Source: Hydrogenothermus marinus (GTDB taxonomy: Bacteria; Aquificota; Aquificia; Aquificales; Hydrogenothermaceae). From it: a DNA stretch of 64,000 nt. Made by a program: the position numbers and the translations under genes. Under the pieces are notes generated by a model, which saw only the letters and a program-made list of their open reading frames with translations, searched no databases and was not told the DNA's origin. Positions within the stretch are counted from its first letter, which is position 1. The number at the start of each line of letters is the position of its first letter. The DNA lies in NCBI RefSeq assembly GCF_003688665.1, contig NZ_REFO01000012.1:62001-126000 (forward strand), written 5' to 3'. Shown here piece after piece: positions 57,080 to 64,000 of the stretch.

Positions 57080-57936
57080 AAGATCAAGCTTTTGATTTAA
57101 GAAAGCTTATTAAAGAAGAAAACAATGATTTTCAGGTTTTAACTATAACCTCTGGAAAAGGAGGAGTAGGAAAAACAAGTTTTACAGTAAATCTGGCATA
57201 CTGTCTTCAAACTCTTGGTAAAAGAGTTCTTATATTAGATGCAGATTTAGCTCTTGCAAATATAGATATTCTTTTAGATGAAAAACCACCTTATAACTTA
57301 GGACATTTACTTACCGGAGAAAAATCAATAAATGAGATAATATATACTTCAAGATATGGAATAAAATTTATCCCTGCTACTTCTGGAGTTGAAGAACTTG
57401 CCAATCTAACAAAAGAACAACAGCTATTTCTCATAAATTCATTAAAAGATATTTATTATGATTTTGATTTTATGCTAATTGATACATCTGCAGGTGTTGA
57501 TGAAATCGTTATTAATTTTTGTCTTGCAGCAGATAAAACTGCAGTAATTACAACACCTGATCCTACTGCTATAGCCGATGCTTATGCAGTTTCAAGAATT
57601 ATTTCTAAGCATAAACCAGAAAGTTTAGAATTAGGACTTATTGTAAATATGGTATCTTCTGCTGAAGAAGGAGAAAAGATTTATAAAGGAATGAATTCCA
57701 TTTTAAAGAGATTTACAGGAAAAGAGATAGAGTTTTATGGTTATTTAAGAAATGATGAGAAATTAACTAAATCTATAAGAGATAGAAATATACTTTTTAA
57801 AGAAGACAAAAACTCAAAATATTCTAAAGATATACATAATTTTGCAAACTTTTTAATAAGTGGTAAAAAGAAATCTCCAGAAACTAATTTCTGGAAAAGA
57901 GTTTTTAATAGCTGGATTAAGATTAAGGAGGGTTAA
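57076..57936 (+). CDS. flhG: MinD-like ATPase FlhG (FleN) controlling flagellar number
   Basis: 286 residues. The deviant Walker A is SGKGGVGKTSFTVNLAYCLQ, followed by LILDADLALANIDILL, and DTSAGVDEIVINFCLAAD. FlhG counteracts FlhF to limit flagella number. The residues before Walker A (DQAFDLRKLIKEEN) include the DQAxxLR motif that stimulates FlhF GTPase in other species. The C-terminus has a short basic tail rather than a clear amphipathic membrane helix. Confidence 0.9.
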   Translation: MKDQAFDLRKLIKEENNDFQVLTITSGKGGVGKTSFTVNLAYCLQTLGKRVLILDADLALANIDILLDEKPPYNLGHLLTGEKSINEIIYTSRYGIKFIPATSGVEELANLTKEQQLFLINSLKDIYYDFDFMLIDTSAGVDEIVINFCLAADKTAVITTPDPTAIADAYAVSRIISKHKPESLELGLIVNMVSSAEEGEKIYKGMNSILKRFTGKEIEFYGYLRNDEKLTKSIRDRNILFKEDKNSKYSKDIHNFANFLISGKKKSPETNFWKRVFNSWIKIKEG

Positions 57937-57938
57937 AA

Positions 57939-58670
57939 ATGGGTATGTTAACTAAGGATAGAAATAGAATTATTGAGGAATTTATACCAAAGATAAAGTA
58001 TATAGTAAATTCTTTAAAAAAAGAAAATCTTCCACCTATTGTTACAGAAGAAGATTTATTTCAAGCAGGAGTACTTGGATTAATAGATGCTTTAGAGAAA
58101 TATGATGAATCAAAAGGAGTAAAACTAGCAACATATGCAGAAATAAGAATTAGAGGTAATATTATAGACTCTTTAAGAAAACTTGATTTTATACCAAGAA
58201 ATATAAGAAAAATGTCAAGAGAAATTGAGTCTGCCATACTGCATCTAGAACAAAAATTTGGAAGAGAAGCAACAACAGAAGAGATAGCTGAATATCTTGG
58301 AATGTCTGTAGAAGAGTATATGAAATATGCAGAAAAAGTTTCAAATTCAGGATTAATTTCAATTGAAACTAACGTTAGTAATGATGAAGATAATGATACA
58401 AAACTTTGGCAAGTTATATCAATAAACGATGATACTCCAGATAAATATATTGAAGAAAAAGAATTAAAAGAAATATTAGCTAATGCTATTTCAAAATTAG
58501 AAGAAAGAGAAAGATTGATAATAACACTTTATTATTATGAAGAATTATCTATGAAAGAAATAGGAGAAATTTTAGGTATTACAGAATCAAGAGTCTCTCA
58601 AATTCATACAAAAACTATGTTAAAATTAAGAAAACTAATTAATAAATATGTAAATTATGAAAAAGAGTGA
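57939..58670 (+). CDS. fliA: Flagellar sigma factor sigma-28 (FliA)
   Basis: 243 residues. Region 2 in EEDLFQAGVLGLIDALEKYD and ATYAEIRIRGNIIDSLRKLD; FIPRNIRKMSREIE is typical of sigma-28; region 3 EATTEEIAEYLGMSVEEYM; region 4 helix-turn-helix in LSMKEIGEILGITESRVSQI. It directs late flagellar genes and is itself driven here from a sigma-54 promoter, giving a two-step hierarchy. No FlgM anti-sigma gene is in the window. Confidence 0.93.
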   Translation: MGMLTKDRNRIIEEFIPKIKYIVNSLKKENLPPIVTEEDLFQAGVLGLIDALEKYDESKGVKLATYAEIRIRGNIIDSLRKLDFIPRNIRKMSREIESAILHLEQKFGREATTEEIAEYLGMSVEEYMKYAEKVSNSGLISIETNVSNDEDNDTKLWQVISINDDTPDKYIEEKELKEILANAISKLEERERLIITLYYYEELSMKEIGEILGITESRVSQIHTKTMLKLRKLINKYVNYEKE

Positions 58671-59148
58671 AATTTATATAGACTTTCTAATAGGTGATTT
58701 AGAATATTTTTTATTTTCAAATAAAACAAAAATAAATAGTTATGTACTGGAAAATCATATTCCAACATATAAAGAAAGTTTAGAAATATTAGATAAATTT
58801 TCTACTGGTTTAAAGAAAACAAGTCAGTTAATAAAATATCTTGATGAAATAGAAGATACAGAAAGACTTAGAAATATATTTATACTATCTTCTGAAAGTT
58901 TAGCTTGGATACTTTTTACATTTCCTTCTGTTGCAGAAAAAATACCTGTATTCTTAGAAGAGTTTGATATTAAAGGTGAAAATATACTAGACATGATAGG
59001 ACAAAATTTAATCCAAATAGAAATGTTCATAGATAATCCAAAATCTTCTAAGTATATTAGCAAAGATTTAAAAGAAAATATAAATAATATTTCTATGACT
59101 ATTGGACATATAACTCAAATGATAAAAAAAGGGTCTTTAGAAAACTAA
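58657..59148 (+). CDS. Unknown helical protein at the end of the flhF-flhG-fliA transcript
   Basis: 163 residues, overlapping fliA by 14 bases, so co-translated with it. No signal peptide; mostly helical, acidic, with LSSESLAWILFTFPSVAEKI and a C-terminal amphipathic helix NNISMTIGHITQMI. No known domain is recognised. In other polar flagellates this slot can hold cheY/cheZ or small flagellar regulators, but no CheZ motif is visible. Its last codons overlap the terminator of the convergent operon. Confidence 0.6.
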   Translation: MKKSEIYIDFLIGDLEYFLFSNKTKINSYVLENHIPTYKESLEILDKFSTGLKKTSQLIKYLDEIEDTERLRNIFILSSESLAWILFTFPSVAEKIPVFLEEFDIKGENILDMIGQNLIQIEMFIDNPKSSKYISKDLKENINNISMTIGHITQMIKKGSLEN

Positions 59149-59154
59149 CGACCC
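59124..59154 (-). terminator. Intrinsic terminator of the minus-strand hisG-to-FabL run
   Basis: GGGTC-T-TTAG-AAAA-CTAA-C-GACCC (59131-59154) is a nine-pair stem with one mismatch and an AAAA loop. On the minus strand it is followed by seven T (59130-59124). It contains the stop codons of both convergent genes. Confidence 0.8.
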
Positions 59155-59930
59155 CTTACAAGAGATAAACCACCATCTACAACTATTGTTTGACCTTGAA
59201 TCCATTTAGCATCATCTGTACATAAAAATCCCACAACTCCTGCTATATCTTCAGGTAAACCCATTCTTCCAAGGGGAGTTAATTTTATTGTTCCTTCTTT
59301 TACCTCTTCGTAATTAGGGAAAAGCTGAATAGCTTCTGTATCTATTGGACCTCCAGAAACTGTATTTACATTTATGCCTTTTTCTCCAAATTCTACTGCT
59401 GCATATCTAACCAATGCTTCAAGAGCTGATTTTGCAGAGCCATGAATAGCATAGTTTGGCATATAATCTTTTGTACCTGTTGAAGAAATTGCTATTATCT
59501 TTCCTTCTCTTCCTTCCATTAAAGGAACTGCTTTTTGGACAGACCAGATAAAACCAAAAACTGTAATATCATAAATTCTTTTAGTACCTCTTTCTTTAAG
59601 TCTTAAAAATGGAGCAAAACCACCAACAACTTCTCTACCTGATGCAACTGCATTACTAACAAAAATATCAAGATATCCAAATTCTTCTTTTATCCAGTTA
59701 AAAGCCTTATCTATATCTTCTTTTTTTCCAAAATCACCTTGTAATGTATATCCTTTACTCCCTTTTTCTTCTATTAGTTTTACTACTTCTTCTGCTTTTT
59801 CTTTATTTTTGTAATAATTTATTATTACATCTGCACCCATATCAGCAAGCTTTAAAGCTATTGCTCTACCTATTCCTCTACTTGCACCAGTTATAAATGC
59901 AAGCTTATTTTTTAAAGGTTTACACTCCAT
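59145..59930 (-). CDS. fabL: FabL-type enoyl-[acyl-carrier-protein] reductase (SDR family)
   Basis: 261 residues. Cofactor motif FITGASRGIGRAIALKLADM, NAVA in place of NNAG, and the catalytic segment with Ser-Tyr-Lys replaced by DYMPNYAIHGSAKSALEALV. VNTVSGGPIDTEAIQLFPN is the SGGxIDTDALKxFPN motif distinctive of FabL (ENR III), which separates it from FabG and FabI. It would complete each elongation round of fatty-acid synthesis using NADPH. Start directly after the trpD stop. Other SDR roles cannot be excluded. Confidence 0.75.
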   Translation of the reverse strand: MECKPLKNKLAFITGASRGIGRAIALKLADMGADVIINYYKNKEKAEEVVKLIEEKGSKGYTLQGDFGKKEDIDKAFNWIKEEFGYLDIFVSNAVASGREVVGGFAPFLRLKERGTKRIYDITVFGFIWSVQKAVPLMEGREGKIIAISSTGTKDYMPNYAIHGSAKSALEALVRYAAVEFGEKGINVNTVSGGPIDTEAIQLFPNYEEVKEGTIKLTPLGRMGLPEDIAGVVGFLCTDDAKWIQGQTIVVDGGLSLVRGR

Positions 59931-60962
59931 TTAGCTTTCCTCTCCTTTATTGAAATTTCTTAATTTTTCTAAAACTTCATATGCTTTCTTTGTATAAATA
60001 GTTTCCTTAGCAAGCTGAACACCTTCTTTTATATTATCTACAATACCTACAGCAGATAAAGCAAATGCTGAATTTATAGCTACAAAATCTGTTTTTGGAG
60101 AGTTATCTTTTCCTTCTAAAATATCAAGGGCTATCTGTAAATTACAATCTATATCTCCACCTTCTATATCTGATAAAGAAGCTCTTTTTAAACCAAAATC
60201 TTCAGGTTTTACTGTATAAATTGAAATTTCATCTCCATTTATCTCACCAACTACAGTTTCTGAAGTGATAGAAACCTCATCTAATCCTTCTTTACCATAT
60301 ACAACATATCCTTTTTCAATTCCAAGTAGTCTTAAAACTTTTGAAAGAGGCTCTACAAGATTTTCATCATAAACACCCATTAATTGATATTTAGCTCCTG
60401 CAGGATTTGATAAAGGTCCAAGAATATTAAAAATAGTTCTAATTCCAAGCTCTCTTCTTTGTTTTATTACATTTTTCATTGCAGGATGATAAATTGGTGC
60501 AAATAAAAATGCAAGTCCTATCTCTTCTATAGCTTTTGCTGCTATTTTAGGTGTCATTTCTATGTTTACACCTAAGGCTTGCATTATGTCTGCACTTCCA
60601 CATTTTGAAGAAACTGAACGATTTCCATGTTTAGCTACTTTTGCACCTGCTCCAGCTATAACAAATGCAGTAATTGTTGAAACATTAAAAGTATCAACTT
60701 TGTCTCCACCTGTACCACATGTATCTATAAGCTTTGATTTATCTTTTACTGGAACTTTTACAGCTTTTTCCCTCATAACCTTAGCAGCTTCAGTAATTTC
60801 CTTAATTGTTTCTCCTTTCATTTTTAAGCCAGTAAGAACAGCCCCTATCTGAGCATCAGTTAACCTTCCTTCCATTAAGCTATTGAATAAAAATCTAACC
60901 TCTTCCTCTTCTAAATCTTTAAACTCTGTAATTTTCTTTATTAATTTTTTTATTTCCTCCAT
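59931..60962 (-). CDS. trpD: Anthranilate phosphoribosyltransferase
   Basis: Second step of the tryptophan branch. 343 residues. [20 protein letters not shown] (PRPP loop), [20 protein letters not shown] (anthranilate site), and [14 protein letters not shown] with [20 protein letters not shown]. No fused TrpG. Isolated from trpC (4674, opposite strand). Lies between the SurA-like gene and FabL with almost no gap. Confidence 0.96.
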   Translation of the reverse strand: MEEIKKLIKKITEFKDLEEEEVRFLFNSLMEGRLTDAQIGAVLTGLKMKGETIKEITEAAKVMREKAVKVPVKDKSKLIDTCGTGGDKVDTFNVSTITAFVIAGAGAKVAKHGNRSVSSKCGSADIMQALGVNIEMTPKIAAKAIEEIGLAFLFAPIYHPAMKNVIKQRRELGIRTIFNILGPLSNPAGAKYQLMGVYDENLVEPLSKVLRLLGIEKGYVVYGKEGLDEVSITSETVVGEINGDEISIYTVKPEDFGLKRASLSDIEGGDIDCNLQIALDILEGKDNSPKTDFVAINSAFALSAVGIVDNIKEGVQLAKETIYTKKAYEVLEKLRNFNKGEES

Positions 60963-60966
60963 TAGT

Positions 60967-61836
60967 CTAACCTTTTAAGGATTTATCTAAATATTGTATA
61001 ACAGCTTTTTCTTTTAATTTTTTTAATTGTAGTTTCAGTTCTTCATTTAGCTTTTGTTTTATCTTGTCTATATCTACATCTTTTGGAACAAATTTTTTCT
61101 CTTCTTTTTCAACTAATACAAAATAAATTCCATCTTTTGTGTTAACTTCTGCTATCTGTTTTGGCTTTATACTCCAAACTTTTTCATCAAGCTGTTTTAA
61201 TAGTTCTCCTTTTTTAACAAATCCAAGAAGTCCTCCATCTTTTTTGGTTATAGGATCATCTGAGTATTTTTTTGCTAAATCTGAAAAATTAGCAACGGTT
61301 AGTTTTTTCTTTAAAAACTGATATTTTTCTTCAAAATCTTTATCTTTTTTACTTAAATATATTATTCTTACTTTTCTATATGTTTCCTCATTTGCTTCTT
61401 TTATATTTTCTAAAATTTTTGGTTTTATAACAAACTGAATATATTTTTGAATTGTTATTTCTCTTTTAACAAGATCATAAAATTCATTGTAAGCTATATC
61501 TTCTTTTTCTAAAAATTTTTTAAAATTATCTATGGAATTTATACCGTTTAACTTTGCTATTCTTAAAATAGCTGAATCAACTTCTTGAGGATAAACTTGT
61601 ATATGATGTTTTTTTGCTTCTTGATATAAAAGAATACTGTCTATTAATTTTTTAGCAGCTTCTTTATCATCTTTTAAGTTATACCATTTTTTTGCAAGGT
61701 CTATTTCTGATTTTAATACAGGCCTATTGTTAACTATTATTACTATTTTGTCATAAAGCTTTATATTATCTTTTGCATATGATACAAAATTTATTCCAAC
61801 TATTAGTATTAATAAATATTTAACAAGATTGTTCAT
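60967..61836 (-). CDS. SurA-like periplasmic peptidyl-prolyl isomerase
   Basis: 289 residues: signal peptide (1-21), an N-terminal SurA_N-like helical domain ([18 protein letters not shown]), one parvulin domain at about 150-250 ([52 protein letters not shown]) and a C-terminal helix. It assists folding of outer-membrane proteins such as the porins, secretin and TolC-like protein in this window. SurA of enterics has two parvulin domains; one is common elsewhere. Overlaps glmU by 17 bases. Confidence 0.85.
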   Translation of the reverse strand: MNNLVKYLLILIVGINFVSYAKDNIKLYDKIVIIVNNRPVLKSEIDLAKKWYNLKDDKEAAKKLIDSILLYQEAKKHHIQVYPQEVDSAILRIAKLNGINSIDNFKKFLEKEDIAYNEFYDLVKREITIQKYIQFVIKPKILENIKEANEETYRKVRIIYLSKKDKDFEEKYQFLKKKLTVANFSDLAKKYSDDPITKKDGGLLGFVKKGELLKQLDEKVWSIKPKQIAEVNTKDGIYFVLVEKEEKKFVPKDVDIDKIKQKLNEELKLQLKKLKEKAVIQYLDKSLKG

Positions 61837-63256
61837 CTTTATTTTTCTTCCTCTTTGAGTAATTTTCTATTATTTTAAGCGGTGTTCTTTCTACTGCTAA
61901 AGCATTATCAGGAACATCTTTAGTAATTACTGAACCTGAACCGGTATAAGCATTTTCTCCAATAATAATTGGTGCAACAAGCATTGTATCACTTCCTATA
62001 AATGCGTTATCTTTTATAACTGTTTTATGTTTTTTTACTCCATCATAATTACAGGTTATTGTTCCAGCTCCAATATTTACATTTTTTCCTATTTCTGCAT
62101 CTCCAAGATATGTTAAATGTTTTGCTGTAGTGTTTTCTCCAACCGTAGAGTTTTTAATCTCTACAAAATTTCCAATAGATACATTTTTTCCTATAACTGT
62201 ATTATTTCTAATTCTTGCAAAAGGTCCTATTTCTGCATTATCTTCTATTATGCTATCTTCAATTACTGTATTTGGATAGATCTTTACATTTTTTCCTATT
62301 TTGCAGTTTTTTATTACACAGTTTTCATAAATAATAGTTCCATCATCTATTTCTGTATTTCCTTTTATAGAACAGCCTTGAAAAATCTCTATATCTTTTC
62401 CAAAAGTAGCATCAAACTCTATATAAATAGTTTCAGGATTATGAAAGGTAGTACCATTTAAAGCCCAAAAATAGATAAACTGATTTTTTAGTATATTTTC
62501 TGCCTGAGAAAGTTGCCATCTATCATTTACTCCTAATATCTGAGTTGGATCTCCAACATTGAAAGTATAAAACTTTTTATCTTCTTCTTTTAAAATTTTA
62601 ACAATATCAGTTAAATAGTACTCTTTTTGAGCATTATTGTTATTTAGTTTTTCTAAAGCTTCTTTTAAATATGGTGCATAAACTATATATATCCCTGAAT
62701 TTACTTCCTTTATCTGTTTTTCTGTAAATGATGCATCTTTTTCTTCAACTATTTTTTCTACAACTCCAGCTTTTTCTTTTACTATTCTTCCATATCCATA
62801 TGGATTTTCTACAGTAGCAGTTAATATTAGTCCAGCAATCTCTTTATTTTGATAATTTTTATCTTTTATATTTCTTCCTTCGTAATTTATAAGAGCTTGT
62901 AGATAGTTTATTGCCTCTTTTAAAGTCTCTCCTTTTATTAAAGGCGTATCTCCATTTATTATAAGTATATATCCATCAAAATCTTTAAAATACTTTATTG
63001 CTTGAATTACTGCATGTCCTGTCCCAAGCTGATGTTTTTGTTCTACAAATTTACAAGAATCACAGTTTATCTCTTTTATAACTTCATCTTTTTTATGTCC
63101 AACTATAAAAATAATTTCTTCTGGATTTACCCATTCTACTGCTGATTTAACATAAAAAATCATAGGTTTTCCAAGTATTTTATGTAAAACTTTTGGTTTT
63201 TCTGACTTAAATCTGGTTCCTTTTCCTGCTGCAAGAATTACAGCTTTTAGCCTCAT
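61820..63256 (-). CDS. glmU: Bifunctional GlmU: UDP-N-acetylglucosamine pyrophosphorylase / glucosamine-1-phosphate acetyltransferase
   Basis: 478 residues making UDP-GlcNAc for peptidoglycan and LPS. N-terminal nucleotidyltransferase: VILAAGKGTRFKSEKPKVLH, GTGHAVIQAI, LIINGDTPLI, EVNSGIYIV. C-terminal left-handed beta-helix from about 255 with hexapeptide repeats and the acetyltransferase site TAKHLTYLGDAEIGKNVNIG, GAGTITCNYDGVKKHKTVI. Both halves are intact. One base after hisG's stop. Confidence 0.96.
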   Translation of the reverse strand: MRLKAVILAAGKGTRFKSEKPKVLHKILGKPMIFYVKSAVEWVNPEEIIFIVGHKKDEVIKEINCDSCKFVEQKHQLGTGHAVIQAIKYFKDFDGYILIINGDTPLIKGETLKEAINYLQALINYEGRNIKDKNYQNKEIAGLILTATVENPYGYGRIVKEKAGVVEKIVEEKDASFTEKQIKEVNSGIYIVYAPYLKEALEKLNNNNAQKEYYLTDIVKILKEEDKKFYTFNVGDPTQILGVNDRWQLSQAENILKNQFIYFWALNGTTFHNPETIYIEFDATFGKDIEIFQGCSIKGNTEIDDGTIIYENCVIKNCKIGKNVKIYPNTVIEDSIIEDNAEIGPFARIRNNTVIGKNVSIGNFVEIKNSTVGENTTAKHLTYLGDAEIGKNVNIGAGTITCNYDGVKKHKTVIKDNAFIGSDTMLVAPIIIGENAYTGSGSVITKDVPDNALAVERTPLKIIENYSKRKKNKDEQSC

Positions 63257-63883
63257 TTATAATACCTTCTCAAGTTTATTTATAAACTCAGATATTTTTT
63301 CATTATTAGTTTTATAACTTGCCCTATTTATTATAAGTTTTGCAGAAGATGGTCTAATATCATCAATTACAACAAGGCCATTTTCTCTTAATGTTGTTCC
63401 TGTTTCTACAATATCTACAATATAATCTGTAAGTCCAAGAATTGGTGCAAGTTCTACTGAGCCATAAAGCTCTATAATAGAAGCATTTATCCCTTTTTCT
63501 TTAAAGAAATTTTCTGCAATTTTTGGATACTTAGTAGCAACTTTTATTTCTGTTAAATTATGACTATATTTTTCTTTACTTTCTGGAAGCCCTGCCACAA
63601 CAATTCTACAAGCTCCTATTTTTAAATCCGTAGGAATATAAACATCTGGATTTTTCTCAAGTAAAACATCATCCCCTGCAACCCCAATATCTGCAACTCC
63701 ATACTCAACATAAGTAGGAACATCCTTAGCTCTTACAAGTAAAAAAATGAAATCTTCTGATTCGACTGTAAGTTTTCTACTTTCCGGTTTTACTTCTTCT
63801 TTAAGAATATCTGCTTTTTTTAAAATTTCTATTGTCTGTCCAAATAATCTTCCTTTTGGAACTGCTATTATTATTCTCTCCAT
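63257..63883 (-). CDS. hisG: ATP phosphoribosyltransferase, short form
   Basis: First step of histidine synthesis. 208 residues: IIAVPKGRLFGQTIEILKKA, YVEYGVADIGVAGDDVLLE, and the PRPP loop DYIVDIVETGTTLRENGLVV. It lacks the C-terminal regulatory domain of the long form, so it should need the HisZ regulatory subunit, which is not in the window. Confidence 0.95.
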   Translation of the reverse strand: MERIIIAVPKGRLFGQTIEILKKADILKEEVKPESRKLTVESEDFIFLLVRAKDVPTYVEYGVADIGVAGDDVLLEKNPDVYIPTDLKIGACRIVVAGLPESKEKYSHNLTEIKVATKYPKIAENFFKEKGINASIIELYGSVELAPILGLTDYIVDIVETGTTLRENGLVVIDDIRPSSAKLIINRASYKTNNEKISEFINKLEKVL

Positions 63884-63886
63884 ATA

Positions 63887-64000
63887 CTATCCTTTAAATG
63901 GAATACTTATCCAAAGTTGATCTTTACCATTTTCTTCTTTTAGCTCAACTTCCACATTATTAGAATCAAATTGAGGATATTTTTTAAATAATCCTTTCAA
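63887..64000 (-). CDS. C-terminal 37 residues of an unrecognised protein, cut by window edge
   Basis: An open frame enters from the right edge and ends at TAG 63887-63889, three bases before hisG. Visible residues include LKGLFKKYPQFDSNNVEVEL and KEENGKDQLWISIPFKG. Too short to identify; it is presumably co-transcribed with hisG. Confidence 0.55.
   Translation of the reverse strand: MKGLFKKYPQFDSNNVEVELKEENGKDQLWISIPFKG

Overview
The window is a dense, strongly A+T-rich bacterial chromosome segment with about 63 genes. Many overlap by ATGA, GTGA or TAATG junctions. There are no tRNA or rRNA genes, CRISPR arrays or insertion sequences, and no gene-free stretch reaches 300 bases. The gene set is Gram-negative and autotroph-like: LptC/LptA, KDO transferase, TolC/RND efflux, type IV pilus and flagellar genes. 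With HspR-DnaJ, a LeuT-type transporter, hot-spring-style short proteins and frequent TTG/GTG starts, this suggests a thermophilic Aquificota, most like the low-GC Hydrogenothermaceae (Sulfurihydrogenibium/Venenivibrio type). That placement is inference from content, not from a search.

Layout. 1-4578 (minus): U32 protein, diguanylate cyclase, hemB, M23 peptidase, start of polA. 4674-6802 (plus): trpC, mtaD. 6799-12334 (minus): LeuT-type transporter with a 39-aa membrane partner, ndk, DUF4149 protein, then a five-gene conservon-like small-GTPase module (HAMP membrane protein, acidic adaptor, Roadblock, DUF4388, MglA-like GTPase). 12410-16901 (plus): hemA, lptC, lptA, AAA ATPase, aroA. 16849-19969 (minus): dnaJ, hspR, prmA, deoC. 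20121-23349 (plus): waaA, ROK kinase, purT.

23460-30161 is the accessory-looking heart of the window. Two nearly identical Fur-type palindromes (21 of 22 bases shared) precede a 56-aa ORF plus apbE, and a divergent region. That region feeds an FMN-binding protein with two paired membrane proteins on the minus strand, and a porin plus a 907-aa di-heme cytochrome lipoprotein fused to an OprB-type barrel on the plus strand. Read together this looks like an iron-controlled flavin/heme electron-transfer or iron-acquisition module reaching the outer membrane. Three of its genes carry lesions: two homopolymer frameshifts and one in-frame TGA. The module may be decaying, switching, or mis-assembled in this sequence.

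30158-33597 (minus): hisS, amrS, proB. 33688-38597 (plus): ahcY, a DUF465 protein, ilvD, metK, a degenerate GGDEF protein. 38589-44207 (minus): pilMNO, a short pilP-position gene, pilQ, lpdA. 44289-52835 (minus): RND pump, glyQ, glyS, ppsA. 52914-56008 (plus): adaptor, tolC-like gene, aroK, acpS. A perfect sigma-54 promoter at 56080 precedes flhF, flhG, fliA and an unknown gene (56132-59148). 59145-64000 (minus): end of an unknown gene, hisG, glmU, SurA-like PPIase, trpD, FabL-like reductase, closed by a strong hairpin terminator. Together metK, ahcY and mtaD cover S-adenosylmethionine synthesis and recycling of its products; trpC/trpD, aroA/aroK, hisG, ilvD and proB cover parts of amino-acid synthesis scattered as single genes, which is typical of this lineage.
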